Shown here: positions 36,174 to 44,942 of the stretch, one piece after another
Position numbering within the stretch: position 1 is the first letter of the stretch
Layout: every line of letters starts with the position of its first letter
Assembly (NCBI RefSeq): GCF_016745835.1
Contig: NZ_JAERVL010000035.1
Span: forward strand, 1 to 55,798
Source of the DNA: Caldalkalibacillus salinus
GTDB taxonomy: Bacteria > Bacillota > Bacilli > Caldalkalibacillales > JCM-10596
Reading direction: 5' to 3'
DNA length: 55,798 nt
Notes under the pieces: generated by a model
Told to the model about the DNA's origin: nothing
What the model saw: only the letters and a program-made list of their open reading frames with translations
Databases searched by the model: none
Translations under genes and position numbers: made by a program

Positions 36174-37289
36174 TTGAATAAATTACAAATCATAGGTGCT
36201 CTCATCGAACAAACCAAAAGTAAAATGCAAAGTGGGACAAATATCATTGGCATAGCACTTGAAGTTGATCAGGTTTATCACTTTTGTTTTCATAGTTTAG
36301 AAGATGGCCACCATGAGGGGTATAATTTGAAAGATTTTCACTTGGCCTCGCATATCATTTTAACTTTGGACCCTCCATTGCAATCAGAGTTAGGGAAGAT
36401 CGTACAGGAGATCAATCAAACCGATATGACTATTTTAGGGCCATTTTATGATAATGAAGAGAAAACATTAAGCTCAACAGTATCGCCACACAACAATACC
36501 CAAATACATTACTTTCCTATTTCTGAAGCAGCCAATTTATATCTACCACAATATATATTTCATCAATGTAACAGACCCTATATTTTAGCATCATGGGGGA
36601 TGTCCATCGACGGTAAGATTGCCGCAAAAACAGGAGATTCTAAGTACATCAGTAATGGGGGTTCCCTTCATTATGTCCATGCCTTAAGAAACCAGAGTGA
36701 TGGTATTATGGTTGGTATCGGTACTGTACTACAGGATGATCCTAAATTGACAACAAGATTGAAAGATACAAAACAGGTCAATCACCCAACAAGAATCATT
36801 TTAGACAGCCATTTAAATATACCTGAAGATAGTAACATCGTTAAATTAACTAAGGAGGGGGTAGGACACACTATTATTTTTTGTGAAAGAGGTCCAAAAC
36901 CTAAAAAGAATGATCTTACCACATGTGGGATAGAAGTGATTGAAGTTAACAGAACAGAGTCTGGTCTAGACATGATAAACATTTTAGAAGAGTGTACCCA
37001 AAGAAATATTAAATCTATTTTAGTCGAAGGTGGTTCTTCCGTTTTAGGTACGCTTTTTGACTTGGATTTAGTAGATAGAGTCAAATGCACGATCAGCCCC
37101 GTAACCATTGGAGGGACAGAAGCTATCACCCCTGTTGGTGGGAAAGGCATTTTGAGTCTTCAGGATAAGAAGGAACTAGAAGAATTAGAGCGTTTAGAAG
37201 TCAATGGAGACGTCATTATTTCAGGTATCGTTAAGGGACATCAGGCTCAAAATTACATAGAGGCTCGTGCAGAATTAGTAAAGATATGA
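36174..37289 (+). CDS. RibD C-terminal-type reductase with novel N-terminal part
   Basis: 371 residues. The C-terminal two-thirds (about 138-360) is a RibD-type, dihydrofolate-reductase-like NADPH reductase domain: ILASWGMSIDGKIAAKTGDSKYIS, HALRNQSDGIMVGIGTVLQDDPKLT, PTRIILDSHLNIP, SILVEGGSSVLGTLF and DRVKCTISPVTIGG. In riboflavin synthesis this domain reduces the ribosyl group of a pyrimidine intermediate. The first about 135 residues are not the usual RibD deaminase: no HAE or PCxxxxC zinc motif. I do not recognise them. TTG start, with GAAGGAG about 10 bases upstream. Six bases separate it from the next gene. No other riboflavin genes adjoin, so a specialised substrate is likely. Confidence 0.82.
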   Translation: MNKLQIIGALIEQTKSKMQSGTNIIGIALEVDQVYHFCFHSLEDGHHEGYNLKDFHLASHIILTLDPPLQSELGKIVQEINQTDMTILGPFYDNEEKTLSSTVSPHNNTQIHYFPISEAANLYLPQYIFHQCNRPYILASWGMSIDGKIAAKTGDSKYISNGGSLHYVHALRNQSDGIMVGIGTVLQDDPKLTTRLKDTKQVNHPTRIILDSHLNIPEDSNIVKLTKEGVGHTIIFCERGPKPKKNDLTTCGIEVIEVNRTESGLDMINILEECTQRNIKSILVEGGSSVLGTLFDLDLVDRVKCTISPVTIGGTEAITPVGGKGILSLQDKKELEELERLEVNGDVIISGIVKGHQAQNYIEARAELVKI

Positions 37290-37295
37290 TATGAG

Positions 37296-38489
37296 GTGTT
37301 CACAATTAAGAAAAAACTGATGGTACTAGGGAATATCGGTTATGAAAAGATGCATATCGAGGCCACACAGAGAGGCTATGAAACGATTGTTATCAGTGAT
37401 GGATCAAAAAAAAATGCTCACCTCCCTGATCAATTTGTTCAGATCGACACTTTAAATGAGATAAACATCTTAAAAGATATTATTAAAAAGGAACAACCGA
37501 GCATTGTGATATCTAGAGGGAGCCCAAATTTTGAGTTTCAAAGTGTAAGAGATAATTTATTAAGACATTGGTTATTAAATATGAACCCTCAGTCTACTTT
37601 TGTCAATGCAAGTGATATGACTTCATCTATTTCTCATAATAAAGCAATGATGCGTCATCACTTTTTATTAAATGATCTACCAGTTAATGAAGGTTTTATG
37701 ATTGATAACAATAAAGGCCAATTAGAGCTCGTTGAAAAAATAGAATACCCCTGTGTTGTTAAAAAAGTACACGGATCATCAAGTGAGGGGGTATTTATCG
37801 TAAACGGGGCAGAACAGCTTAAAGCGATTTTAGATTCTATGCACGATCAAACCTTTTTAATCGAAACGTTTTTTGATGGCATTGAAGTCGGTTTGGAAGT
37901 CATCGTCACTGAAGAGGACGTTTATTTTTACCCACCTGCATTTTTGGGGCGTACAGGAGATGTAAAAACATTTAACCGGATAAGGTATGCCCCTTTTGCT
38001 ATCATTGACAGCCTGTTTGACCAGATCACGACCGTATTACGTAATTATATTAAACGTCAGTTTGAGCACTTTGTTGGGGTAATCCAATTTGACCTGATGG
38101 TAAATGAAGAAGAAAATACGTGGATAGTAAGCGAACTAAACGCGCGCCTCAGTGGTGTCAGTGATTTGAACGCAGCCTTAGTAGCCCCTTCTCCTTTTCA
38201 TGTACTATTAGACTTAGGTGAAAATCCATCGAGTGACATTAAGCTAAGGCAAAAAGTGCCATGTGTGATGGAATGTCCAGTAACGATCGATGAGACAAGT
38301 ATAGATCAAATAAAAAATCACCCTCGCATTACATACTTCAAAGATGTTATTAACATGGACGAGATGATATTAACGATTGTCGGTGACTCTCCAACCGTTA
38401 TTTACTCTACGCTTATGGATTTACCTGTACAGATTAGACCAGAGATTACCGAGCAATTATTACACCTTCAAAAGCAGCCGATCATTTAG
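37296..38489 (+). CDS. ATP-grasp ligase-like protein (C)
   Basis: 397 residues, the most divergent of the four. ATP-grasp signs: VVKKVHGSSSEGVFIV, LIETFFDGIEVGLEVIV and the metal site VIQFDLMVNEEENTWIVSELNARLSG. The C-terminal RxGY end of the others is absent, so it may act on a different acceptor. Start uncertain: GTG 37296 is the first standard codon, but the Shine-Dalgarno-like GAGGTG overlaps it and would best serve an ATT at 37305, giving (M)KKKLMVLGNIGYE, where relatives usually begin. Lies six bases after the RibD-like gene and 13 before the next ATP-grasp gene. Confidence 0.82.
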   Translation: MFTIKKKLMVLGNIGYEKMHIEATQRGYETIVISDGSKKNAHLPDQFVQIDTLNEINILKDIIKKEQPSIVISRGSPNFEFQSVRDNLLRHWLLNMNPQSTFVNASDMTSSISHNKAMMRHHFLLNDLPVNEGFMIDNNKGQLELVEKIEYPCVVKKVHGSSSEGVFIVNGAEQLKAILDSMHDQTFLIETFFDGIEVGLEVIVTEEDVYFYPPAFLGRTGDVKTFNRIRYAPFAIIDSLFDQITTVLRNYIKRQFEHFVGVIQFDLMVNEEENTWIVSELNARLSGVSDLNAALVAPSPFHVLLDLGENPSSDIKLRQKVPCVMECPVTIDETSIDQIKNHPRITYFKDVINMDEMILTIVGDSPTVIYSTLMDLPVQIRPEITEQLLHLQKQPII

Positions 38490-38502
38490 AGGGGGGAGAA
38501 GT

Positions 38503-39711
38503 GTGTATTCAAAACATATTTTAGTCATCGGTGCTGGTAATGATACAGAGAGTGCATTCAAGACAATGCTTGAAAATGACTATTACATTACTTTTGTCGG
38601 TGCACCGTATTTTAATAGTTATGCCAAGTTGGTGCATCAAAATGTGATTTATGATACAAGCACTGGACATGACGACTTGTATGATTTACTTGACACGATC
38701 AACCATCAGCATCCATTTGACGCAGCTGTCACCTTTTCAGAGCTGGATGTTGAGCTAACAGCAAAGATAAGTGAGAGGTATCAATTAATCAGTATATCTC
38801 CGGAAACGGCCAAGTTATGTAGGAACAAGTATTTAATGCGAACGCGATTTGAACATTACGATTTACCACAACCACGATTTGAAAAAGTCAAAAGTGCCGA
38901 TGACATCTCATCATTTCTACATAAGTTAAACAAGCCTGCTGTCCTTAAACCAACGGATAACGGTGGCAGTGTAGGTGTCATTAAAATAACAGGGCCAGAT
39001 GACCAACAGATCAGTGAGAAGTATCAAGATACGCTGAACGTGTCCAAGAATCAAACGCTACTCATAGAAGAATTCATTGAGGGAGAAGAGTTTAGTATAG
39101 AAGTGATTGTTCAACACGCTGTTCCTCAGGTTATCACAGTTGTTGATAAAGCCGTTGCAGGGAAGGATCAGCAGCATTTTGTAGAAGTAGGACACACTGT
39201 TCCTAGCTTACAGCCTGTTGAAGTCCAAGAAGCATTAAAGGAATTAGCCATCAAAGGGGTTAATGCATTAGGTATGGAGAACGGTGTGGCGCATGTTGAA
39301 ATAAAGAAAAGCAACAACACGTATTATCTTATTGAGATTGGCGCTAGATCAGCGGGGGATAATATTCCACTCTTGATTGAAAAAAGTTACGAATGGAACT
39401 ACTACAATGCCATACTAGATGTTGCCTTAGGCCAAAAATATTCTAGTATACCTGATAAAGCATCATACTATGCTAGTATCTCCTACTTTTTCGGAGATAC
39501 TGGTAAGCGGGTGACATCCTTCCCCAAAATAAAAGACTATCATCAAGAAGTAGAAGAGATTAAGTATAGTGTCAAAATAGGGGATACGATTCGACCGTTA
39601 CATGCCAATTATACGAGAATGGGATATGTCATGTTTAAGGTGCGCGAACCTTATAATATAAAAGACATGCAGACCGTTTTCACTAAAAAATTCAGCCCCA
39701 TGACGGAATAA
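38503..39711 (+). CDS. ATP-grasp ligase, L-amino-acid-ligase-like (D)
   Basis: 402 residues. N-terminal Rossmann-like part (KHILVIGAGNDTESAF), ATP site AVLKPTDNGGSVGVIKI, LIEEFIEGEEFSIEVIV, and metal site HVEIKKSNNTYYLIEIGARSAGD; C-terminal ANYTRMGYVMFKV matches the RxGY of ligases A and B. GTG 38503 follows GGGGGGAG and lies after the previous stop; the longer open frame to 38377 overlaps ligase C. Probably translated from the same transcript as the RibD-like, ligase C and transporter genes. Confidence 0.86.
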   Translation: MYSKHILVIGAGNDTESAFKTMLENDYYITFVGAPYFNSYAKLVHQNVIYDTSTGHDDLYDLLDTINHQHPFDAAVTFSELDVELTAKISERYQLISISPETAKLCRNKYLMRTRFEHYDLPQPRFEKVKSADDISSFLHKLNKPAVLKPTDNGGSVGVIKITGPDDQQISEKYQDTLNVSKNQTLLIEEFIEGEEFSIEVIVQHAVPQVITVVDKAVAGKDQQHFVEVGHTVPSLQPVEVQEALKELAIKGVNALGMENGVAHVEIKKSNNTYYLIEIGARSAGDNIPLLIEKSYEWNYYNAILDVALGQKYSSIPDKASYYASISYFFGDTGKRVTSFPKIKDYHQEVEEIKYSVKIGDTIRPLHANYTRMGYVMFKVREPYNIKDMQTVFTKKFSPMTE

Positions 39712-39741
39712 GGGAATTCGTGTAAGAAAGGAAGGGATGGC

Positions 39742-40986
39742 TTGAAAAATCTTATAAAAAATAGAAGCTTTATCATCATGTGGATCGCTCAAACCGCTTC
39801 AGGTTTGGGGAATACATTTTCTATCTTTATCATGTCATGGTTATTATATGATCTAACCAGCTCTACGACTTCAATGGGATTATTATGGTTTTTATTTATG
39901 GTCGCAACCGTAACCAGTCAATTGTTTTCTGGCCCGTATATTGACCGATTTCCCTTAATGAACATGATGATCTTCTCTGAATTATCCAGAGGGATTATCT
40001 TTATATTACCGGCAGTATTGTATTTTATGGACGCGTTGACCCCCATGTTTATTTATATGACAGCTATTATAGTCGGCTTAGTCGAACCTATATTTAGACC
40101 CTCAAGTATGGCTTATTTAACGACGATTGTACCTAAAAACTTATTGATGAAAGCAAATTCTTTGCTTGAAGGAACACTACAAACCATGATGCTGATAGGT
40201 CCCACATTGGGCGGTGTTTTAGTTTCATTTCTAAGCCCGCTATTCGTCATTGTCATGTTAATTGCTGTACTGGTCATGTCCTCCATTATTTTAACTCGCC
40301 TACCTAAGAGTGAGGAGAAAGGCGAAGAGAACAAAGTTAAGAAACATAATTGGATTAAAGAGTTTAAGGAAGGGATTACATTTTATAAAAAGCATACCCT
40401 GTTTATGTGGTTAGGTGTTCTCATTGTGGCTATTAATCTTAGTGCGGGCGCTTCCCAACCCATTCTATTACCTTATGTGATGGAACATCTTGATGGGAAT
40501 GCGTTTCAATACGGTTTGTTAACCTCAGGGGTTGCGGCGGGCATGATACTTGGCTCATTTGTACTAGGCTTAAAGAGCGAATACCAAAATTTAAAAACGA
40601 TCATGTTAGGTGCTTTGTTACTCGGTGCTATCTCTTTGGTTGGGCTGGGTTTTGTCACCAACATCACCTTGGCAGTTATATTTATTGCCTTCAACGGCTT
40701 TTTTATCGTCATATTTAATATCAATAATACAACTCTGTACCAAAAGAAGGTCCCAGATCATATCAAAGGACGTGTTTTTTCAGTTCGCATGTTATTATCT
40801 AGAATTGGGATGCCCATAGGGGCTATGATTGGTGGGATGGGTGTAAGCCTACTCGGTTATCAATATTACTTTTTGATTCTAGGGTTGCTCCCTATTATTC
40901 CATGCCTCATTGCTTGGTTCTTACCCGCCTTTAACCAGTTAAATGAAAAGGATTTTAAAGAAACGGATAATGAACTGAACGTCTAA
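39742..40986 (+). CDS. MFS transporter, probable product exporter
   Basis: 414 residues with 12 likely membrane helices and MFS family layout: SFIIMWIAQTASGLGNTFSIFIMSWLLYDLT start, a central charged loop (LPKSEEKGEENKVKKHNWIKEFKEG), and the second-half motif PDHIKGRVFSVRMLLSRIGMPIG. This matches the drug- or macrolide-efflux-like (MefA/YfmI-type) branch. TTG start behind AAGGAAGGG. Last gene of the rightward operon, 30 bases after ligase D; export of, or self-resistance to, the cluster product is the simplest role (inference). Confidence 0.85.
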   Translation: MKNLIKNRSFIIMWIAQTASGLGNTFSIFIMSWLLYDLTSSTTSMGLLWFLFMVATVTSQLFSGPYIDRFPLMNMMIFSELSRGIIFILPAVLYFMDALTPMFIYMTAIIVGLVEPIFRPSSMAYLTTIVPKNLLMKANSLLEGTLQTMMLIGPTLGGVLVSFLSPLFVIVMLIAVLVMSSIILTRLPKSEEKGEENKVKKHNWIKEFKEGITFYKKHTLFMWLGVLIVAINLSAGASQPILLPYVMEHLDGNAFQYGLLTSGVAAGMILGSFVLGLKSEYQNLKTIMLGALLLGAISLVGLGFVTNITLAVIFIAFNGFFIVIFNINNTTLYQKKVPDHIKGRVFSVRMLLSRIGMPIGAMIGGMGVSLLGYQYYFLILGLLPIIPCLIAWFLPAFNQLNEKDFKETDNELNV

Positions 40987-40991
40987 TAACT

Positions 40992-41077
40992 AAAAAACCT
41001 TGATTGGTCATGAATACCCTAGTGGGTAGACTAAGTTTGCCTACCTTAAAGGGAGTACAGACCTTTCAAGGTTTTTT
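40992..41077. terminator. Bidirectional terminator closing the cluster
   Basis: AAAAAACCTTGA (40992-41003) pairs perfectly with TCAAGGTTTTTT (41066-41077). Inside lie smaller stems (TACCCTAGTGGGTA; GTAG/CTAC), giving a branched fold. T-runs occur on both strands, so it can stop the MFS operon from the left and the K+ channel transcript from the right. Confidence 0.85.
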
Positions 41078-41100
41078 AATGCAAAAATATTTTTTAATGC

Positions 41101-41238
41101 TATACATTTGAATGAATTTCATAATACCGATTTTATGCCCATTCTAGACTACATATAGATATCGTTAAAAACGTTCGATACTATATGTAGTCTAGAATGG
41201 GCGGTTCAATAACTTATGACATTCATTCATTTGATATA
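41101..41238. repeat. 138-bp near-palindrome
   Basis: The core arms at 41137-41164 and 41176-41202 are reverse complements over 27 bases with a single one-base bulge (GCCCATTCTAGACTACATAT...), around an 11-base loop. Beyond a 12-base interruption the outer arms (41101-41124 and 41214-41238) are also near reverse complements (TTATGA-ATTCATTCA). No T-run flanks it, so it is not a plain terminator. It looks like a MITE-like or palindromic repeat; I saw no second copy in the window. Confidence 0.8.
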
Positions 41239-41293
41239 AAATTTAGATTCTTTTTGAAACACTATACCGATACACCACGAGTGTGAGGTTACC

Positions 41294-42316
41294 TTATTTT
41301 ATCTGCTCATACGTTTCTTTATCACATACCACAAACAACTTGGCGTCGTTAGGAATAGGTTCGTCAAGCTTCCGGTTTATATCCAGCTGATGACGATCGG
41401 CCACGAGTGTCGCTCCCTGGTTCAATAGCGCCATAAACGCGTCGCGGTAATTTTTCCAGTCTGGTTTGGCCGTGATTTCAAATAAATTGTCACCGTATTT
41501 CTTGCTCATAAGCTGACGGAACAATTCACTAGACCCCTGATGCAAGGACGCTTGAGCCACGAGCCGCGAAATGGCTTCGTTAGATAAAATAAATTCGTCA
41601 ATGTTAACATGCTTGAATTTAGAGATATGACTTTCTTTCATAATTTCTACGATGGTATGGACATTCTGGTTGTGTTCCTCGGATAGTTTTTCAACCGCAG
41701 AGGCAATTAGGAGTGACTTACCGTCTGCAAAGACAGCGTTTGAAATGTCCTCGTCTGCAAAGATAGACACACTTCGTGCATGAAACAGGTTTGCACTGAG
41801 AAGCACGTCCTCATCAGAGGGATATCCCTGAACAAAGTGCACATGACCTTCAGGAAAAGGACTCTTTTCTTGTTCTCCAATATAAACAAAAGTGGCTTTA
41901 GGGTCACTATCTAATATTTCTTTGATCGCTTGTCTAATTTTGCTGACACTACCAATGAAGATATAATGTTTTTCACCTTTATACTCCAATTTGCCCTCCT
42001 CCTTTAGCTGCCGATAAGTATACAATGAGTCCATGACTTTACCTATTAAGAGCCCGATAATACCAATGCCGAAGACGTATAAAATCCCCATAGTATAAGC
42101 CTTGCCCAATGTGGTGGTCGGAGACAGATCTCCATATCCCACGGTAACAACAGTCGTCATCACCAACCACAAGGCATCAAGGGGCGTGTCAAACGTCTGA
42201 GGTTCTATATAAAATAGTATTGCAGAGCTCCCAAAGACAATCACAAAGGCGAACGAAATGATGTTAATGAACTTCGTTCTTAATAGTTTGACGAGATAGC
42301 GGGTAAAAAAATGCAT
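41294..42316 (-). CDS. Two-helix potassium channel with RCK-like domain
   Basis: 340 residues: a first membrane helix (about 17-35), pore loop with the K+ selectivity filter TVGYGD, a second helix (about 75-95), then a cytoplasmic RCK/TrkA-N-like domain (HYIFIGSVSKIRQAIKEIL onward). Layout as in MthK/YugO channels, where ligand binding to the RCK ring gates potassium flow. The usual GxGxxG nucleotide loop is altered to GSVSKI. ATG behind a short GGAG. Monocistronic, ending at the bidirectional terminator. B. subtilis YugO is the nearest match I recall. Confidence 0.9.
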   Translation of the reverse strand: MHFFTRYLVKLLRTKFINIISFAFVIVFGSSAILFYIEPQTFDTPLDALWLVMTTVVTVGYGDLSPTTTLGKAYTMGILYVFGIGIIGLLIGKVMDSLYTYRQLKEEGKLEYKGEKHYIFIGSVSKIRQAIKEILDSDPKATFVYIGEQEKSPFPEGHVHFVQGYPSDEDVLLSANLFHARSVSIFADEDISNAVFADGKSLLIASAVEKLSEEHNQNVHTIVEIMKESHISKFKHVNIDEFILSNEAISRLVAQASLHQGSSELFRQLMSKKYGDNLFEITAKPDWKNYRDAFMALLNQGATLVADRHQLDINRKLDEPIPNDAKLFVVCDKETYEQIK

Positions 42317-42392
42317 GATAACGCTCCTTAATCTAAGATAAATGGGAACTTAGTCACTCTTTATGTTACCACATCCTCATAAGAATTTTAAC

Positions 42393-42419
42393 GAAAAAAG
42401 AGGCCTTATAGTGGCCTCC
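42393..42419 (-). terminator. Terminator of the Cys-rich protein gene
   Basis: On the minus strand GAGGCC-ACTATAA-GGCCTC is followed by TTTTTT. Ends the leftward transcript of the gene at 42462-43124. Confidence 0.85.
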
Positions 42420-42461
42420 AGTTTTCTTCTTTCTCTGCATAAACTGTTGTAATGAAGATCG

Positions 42462-43124
42462 TTAACCTATAATGTGCACCTTTTTATCGAAACTGCGGCA
42501 GCTAGAAAGGGCACAAACTTTACCACTAATCCCAACATCGACGCCATGAGAAAAATCAACTTCTACACACAATTCCGCATTCGCTAATAAAGCGTTACCT
42601 TTAATACACTGTTTGGGTTGCGAGGGATCGAGTCTGAAGCTTCCGATCTCATAGCCAAGTAGCTTCACGTCTACTTCGACAGAAGGGGGGGTGAGACTGG
42701 CCTTAAACTCAATGGATAGTGGCCCAATGTTAATAGCATAACTGTACTCACCCGGTTTGCCTAAAACGTCATCAGGGATAGCACCGGACGCGTAGAGATC
42801 CTGCTCGTCGATGCTATGTAAAGCGAGGACAGAAGCGATACTTTTTGGTGTGCCACCGTGGGATTTCACCGCTTGATCCGCGTATCCTTTCATCTGACCA
42901 CAAGAAAGGAAGAAGGGTTTCGAAGTGACAGTGATGTCAAGCTCTTGTTCAGGCTCTCTCCAGTTATAATCTGCTGAGACACTGACTATGCCGTAGCTAG
43001 CATTGACTTTACCACTCGGCTTATCCGGTATATCCACCCCATATTTTTTCGCATCAGCTCTCAATGCCTCGAATACCTTCCTGTCTACATTTGTATAAAC
43101 CCAAGTTGCACAAGAACCCATCAT
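42462..43124 (-). CDS. Cysteine-containing protein of unknown function
   Basis: 220 residues, no signal peptide or membrane helix. Notable are six cysteines (SCATW, LSCGQM, KQCIKG, ELCVEV, KVCALSSC) and a beta-rich C-terminal half with repeated strand patterns (YAINIGPLSIEFKASL, VEVDVKLLGYEIGSFRL, ELCVEVDFSHGVDVGISGKV). ATG 43124 after GGGAGAG. Diverges from the amidase-domain gene with a 260-base gap between them. Not recognised. Confidence 0.7.
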   Translation of the reverse strand: MMGSCATWVYTNVDRKVFEALRADAKKYGVDIPDKPSGKVNASYGIVSVSADYNWREPEQELDITVTSKPFFLSCGQMKGYADQAVKSHGGTPKSIASVLALHSIDEQDLYASGAIPDDVLGKPGEYSYAINIGPLSIEFKASLTPPSVEVDVKLLGYEIGSFRLDPSQPKQCIKGNALLANAELCVEVDFSHGVDVGISGKVCALSSCRSFDKKVHIIG

Positions 43125-43384
43125 GACATCTCTCCCTTAAATGATATTTTCGAAAGGGCGGTGCACCTGACCGCGCTTCGTTCGAACGTCTACATTGTAA
43201 AACGGTGGGCGGTCATATGATGAGTGACTGACGTCATGGTTTCAGTCATAAGCTGAAACTGACCGTTTCAGGAGAGATCAGGACCGCAGCTTATAGGTAG
43301 ATCGTAAGCATGATTTCCACTGTGCGCACATACATCAAGAATAGAGACATCTGACAGAGCACCTTAGGTGGGAGGCGAAGGGTT

Positions 43385-44332
43385 ATGACACAATGGAAGG
43401 ATGCGTTCAGGAATTATATGAAAAAAAAGAATCAGGCGTACTGTTCAGATAAGCTAATGGATCGGTTGAGTGGGTTAAACCCACAAATGCCCCAACATGA
43501 GAAGCACAGGTGGAGAAGGGTTGAACAACAACTACAGGCACGGAGAGCAACTGTGAGAGAGTCGAAGGGACGGATTCGAGTGAGGCACGTTGAGGAAGAT
43601 CAGGAACGCATCCGTGTTCACTATGATGCGAACATAGCTTGGAGGATTGAACATAGGCAAAGCGAGTACCTTCAGCGGTGGGTAGAACAACGGGTCTGCC
43701 ATTTGTCTGCAGACCGTTGGCGGGTAGAAACAGATGAAGGTAAAGAGGTTGAAGGTGCTGGTCAGCAACATGCACCCTCACATGTGGTATGGGAGGAAGA
43801 ACCGGTCTATCAAGCTCAGAACCCGAATGAAAAGCGTGTGACGTATGATCGTGAGAAAGCGGTTGCTTACGCCCATCGCTGGTGGAATGATTATAACCCT
43901 CAATTCAGGTCCTTTGAGGTGGATTGTACGAATTACATCTCCCAGTGTTTATGGGCAGGTCATGCACCGATGAAGTATTCATCAGACCGTGCCAAGGGAT
44001 GGTGGTATCGCTTTGAACCAGTGAATTGGAGTTTTAGCTGGAGCGTGGCTCATAGTTTGCGTTGGTATTTACCGAATAGTCAGTCCGGTTTACGAGGGAG
44101 AGAAGTGACTTCCGCTGATCAATTAAGGCCAGGCGATGTGATCTGTTACGATTTTGATGGCGATGGACGTTGGCAACATACCACCATTGTAGTTGCTAAG
44201 GACGGCGCAGGGGAACCGCTAGTGAATGCTCATACTAGTAACAGTCAGAACCGTTATTGGGATTACACGGACTCTCACGCCTGGACGGAGAATATAAAAT
44301 ATAAGTTTTTTAGAATAGCAGATCATTTTTAA
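43385..44332 (+). CDS. Amidase_6-like (putative amidase) domain protein
   Basis: 315 residues. The C-terminal half (about 155-315) matches the putative amidase domain family (Amidase_6, NlpC/P60-like fold): [41 protein letters not shown] with Cys181 as nucleophile, [15 protein letters not shown] and [11 protein letters not shown] with the His. The N-terminal about 130 residues are highly charged, Arg/Gln/Glu-rich and unidentified. No signal peptide, although family members often act on the cell wall. GGAGG lies about nine bases before ATG. Confidence 0.8.
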   Translation: MTQWKDAFRNYMKKKNQAYCSDKLMDRLSGLNPQMPQHEKHRWRRVEQQLQARRATVRESKGRIRVRHVEEDQERIRVHYDANIAWRIEHRQSEYLQRWVEQRVCHLSADRWRVETDEGKEVEGAGQQHAPSHVVWEEEPVYQAQNPNEKRVTYDREKAVAYAHRWWNDYNPQFRSFEVDCTNYISQCLWAGHAPMKYSSDRAKGWWYRFEPVNWSFSWSVAHSLRWYLPNSQSGLRGREVTSADQLRPGDVICYDFDGDGRWQHTTIVVAKDGAGEPLVNAHTSNSQNRYWDYTDSHAWTENIKYKFFRIADHF

Positions 44333-44467
44333 TCCATGTTCATTAGGTGTATAATGACTGAAGTAGAATGTTGTATGTATCTAGGCAATTATATAACGGA
44401 TTTTAGCAGTGATATCTAAAGGAGCCAGCATGTAAAAAAACAATGACAACGTGATAGAGGTGGCATC

Positions 44468-44935
44468 GTGGGATTTCATATCGTACTATATCAACCTGAA
44501 ATACCGTATAACACAGGTAATATTGCACGGACATGTGCGGCAACGAACACAACGTTACATATTATTAGGCCGATGGGTTTCTCAACGAATGACCGCATGT
44601 TGAAAAGAGCCGGGTGTGATTACTGGCATTCTGTTGATGTCCGTTATTACGATTCATTACAGGAATGTATGGAGCAGTATGCTAAGCACCGGTTCTTTTT
44701 TGTGGAGACGGACGGCGCTAAGACATATACCGAAATCTCGTATCAAGATGGGGATTTCTTCGTATTTGGAAAAGAAACAACCGGCATCCCTCAGTCGATA
44801 CTCGACGAACACAAAGAGAACTGGGTGAATATCCCTATGAGTGTAGAGCATGTCCGCTCTCTAAATTTATCTAATACGGCCGCCATTCTCGTGTATGAAG
44901 CACTAAGACAATTGCAATTTCCTGGGTTGAGGTGA
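44468..44935 (+). CDS. trmL: tRNA (cytidine/uridine-34 2'-O)-methyltransferase
   Basis: SPOUT-class enzyme methylating the wobble ribose of tRNA-Leu species with SAM. Family motifs are complete: NTGNIARTCAATNT, FGKETTGIPQSIL and IPMSVEHVRSLNLSNTAAILVYEALRQ of the trefoil knot. 155 residues, standard. GTG start behind AGAGGTGG. A TATAAT at about 44351 may belong to its promoter. Seven bases separate it from the HAD gene, so probably an operon. Confidence 0.95.
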   Translation: MGFHIVLYQPEIPYNTGNIARTCAATNTTLHIIRPMGFSTNDRMLKRAGCDYWHSVDVRYYDSLQECMEQYAKHRFFFVETDGAKTYTEISYQDGDFFVFGKETTGIPQSILDEHKENWVNIPMSVEHVRSLNLSNTAAILVYEALRQLQFPGLR

Positions 44936-44942
44936 ACAAACA

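Noticed and set aside
36782-37150. 122-codon open frame on the minus strand
   Set aside because: Antisense to conserved RibD-like motifs; no ribosome site and no recognisable sequence.
43230-43290. GTTTCAG/CTGAAAC repeats as a possible CRISPR or operator array
   Set aside because: Only three short irregular copies within about 45 bases, no spacer-repeat periodicity and no cas genes; at most a small hairpin.
43407-43781. Antisense 124-codon open frame within the amidase-domain gene
   Set aside because: No ribosome site; rich in His/Leu/Pro as expected from reading a charged gene backwards. The sense frame has a good GGAGG and a conserved domain.
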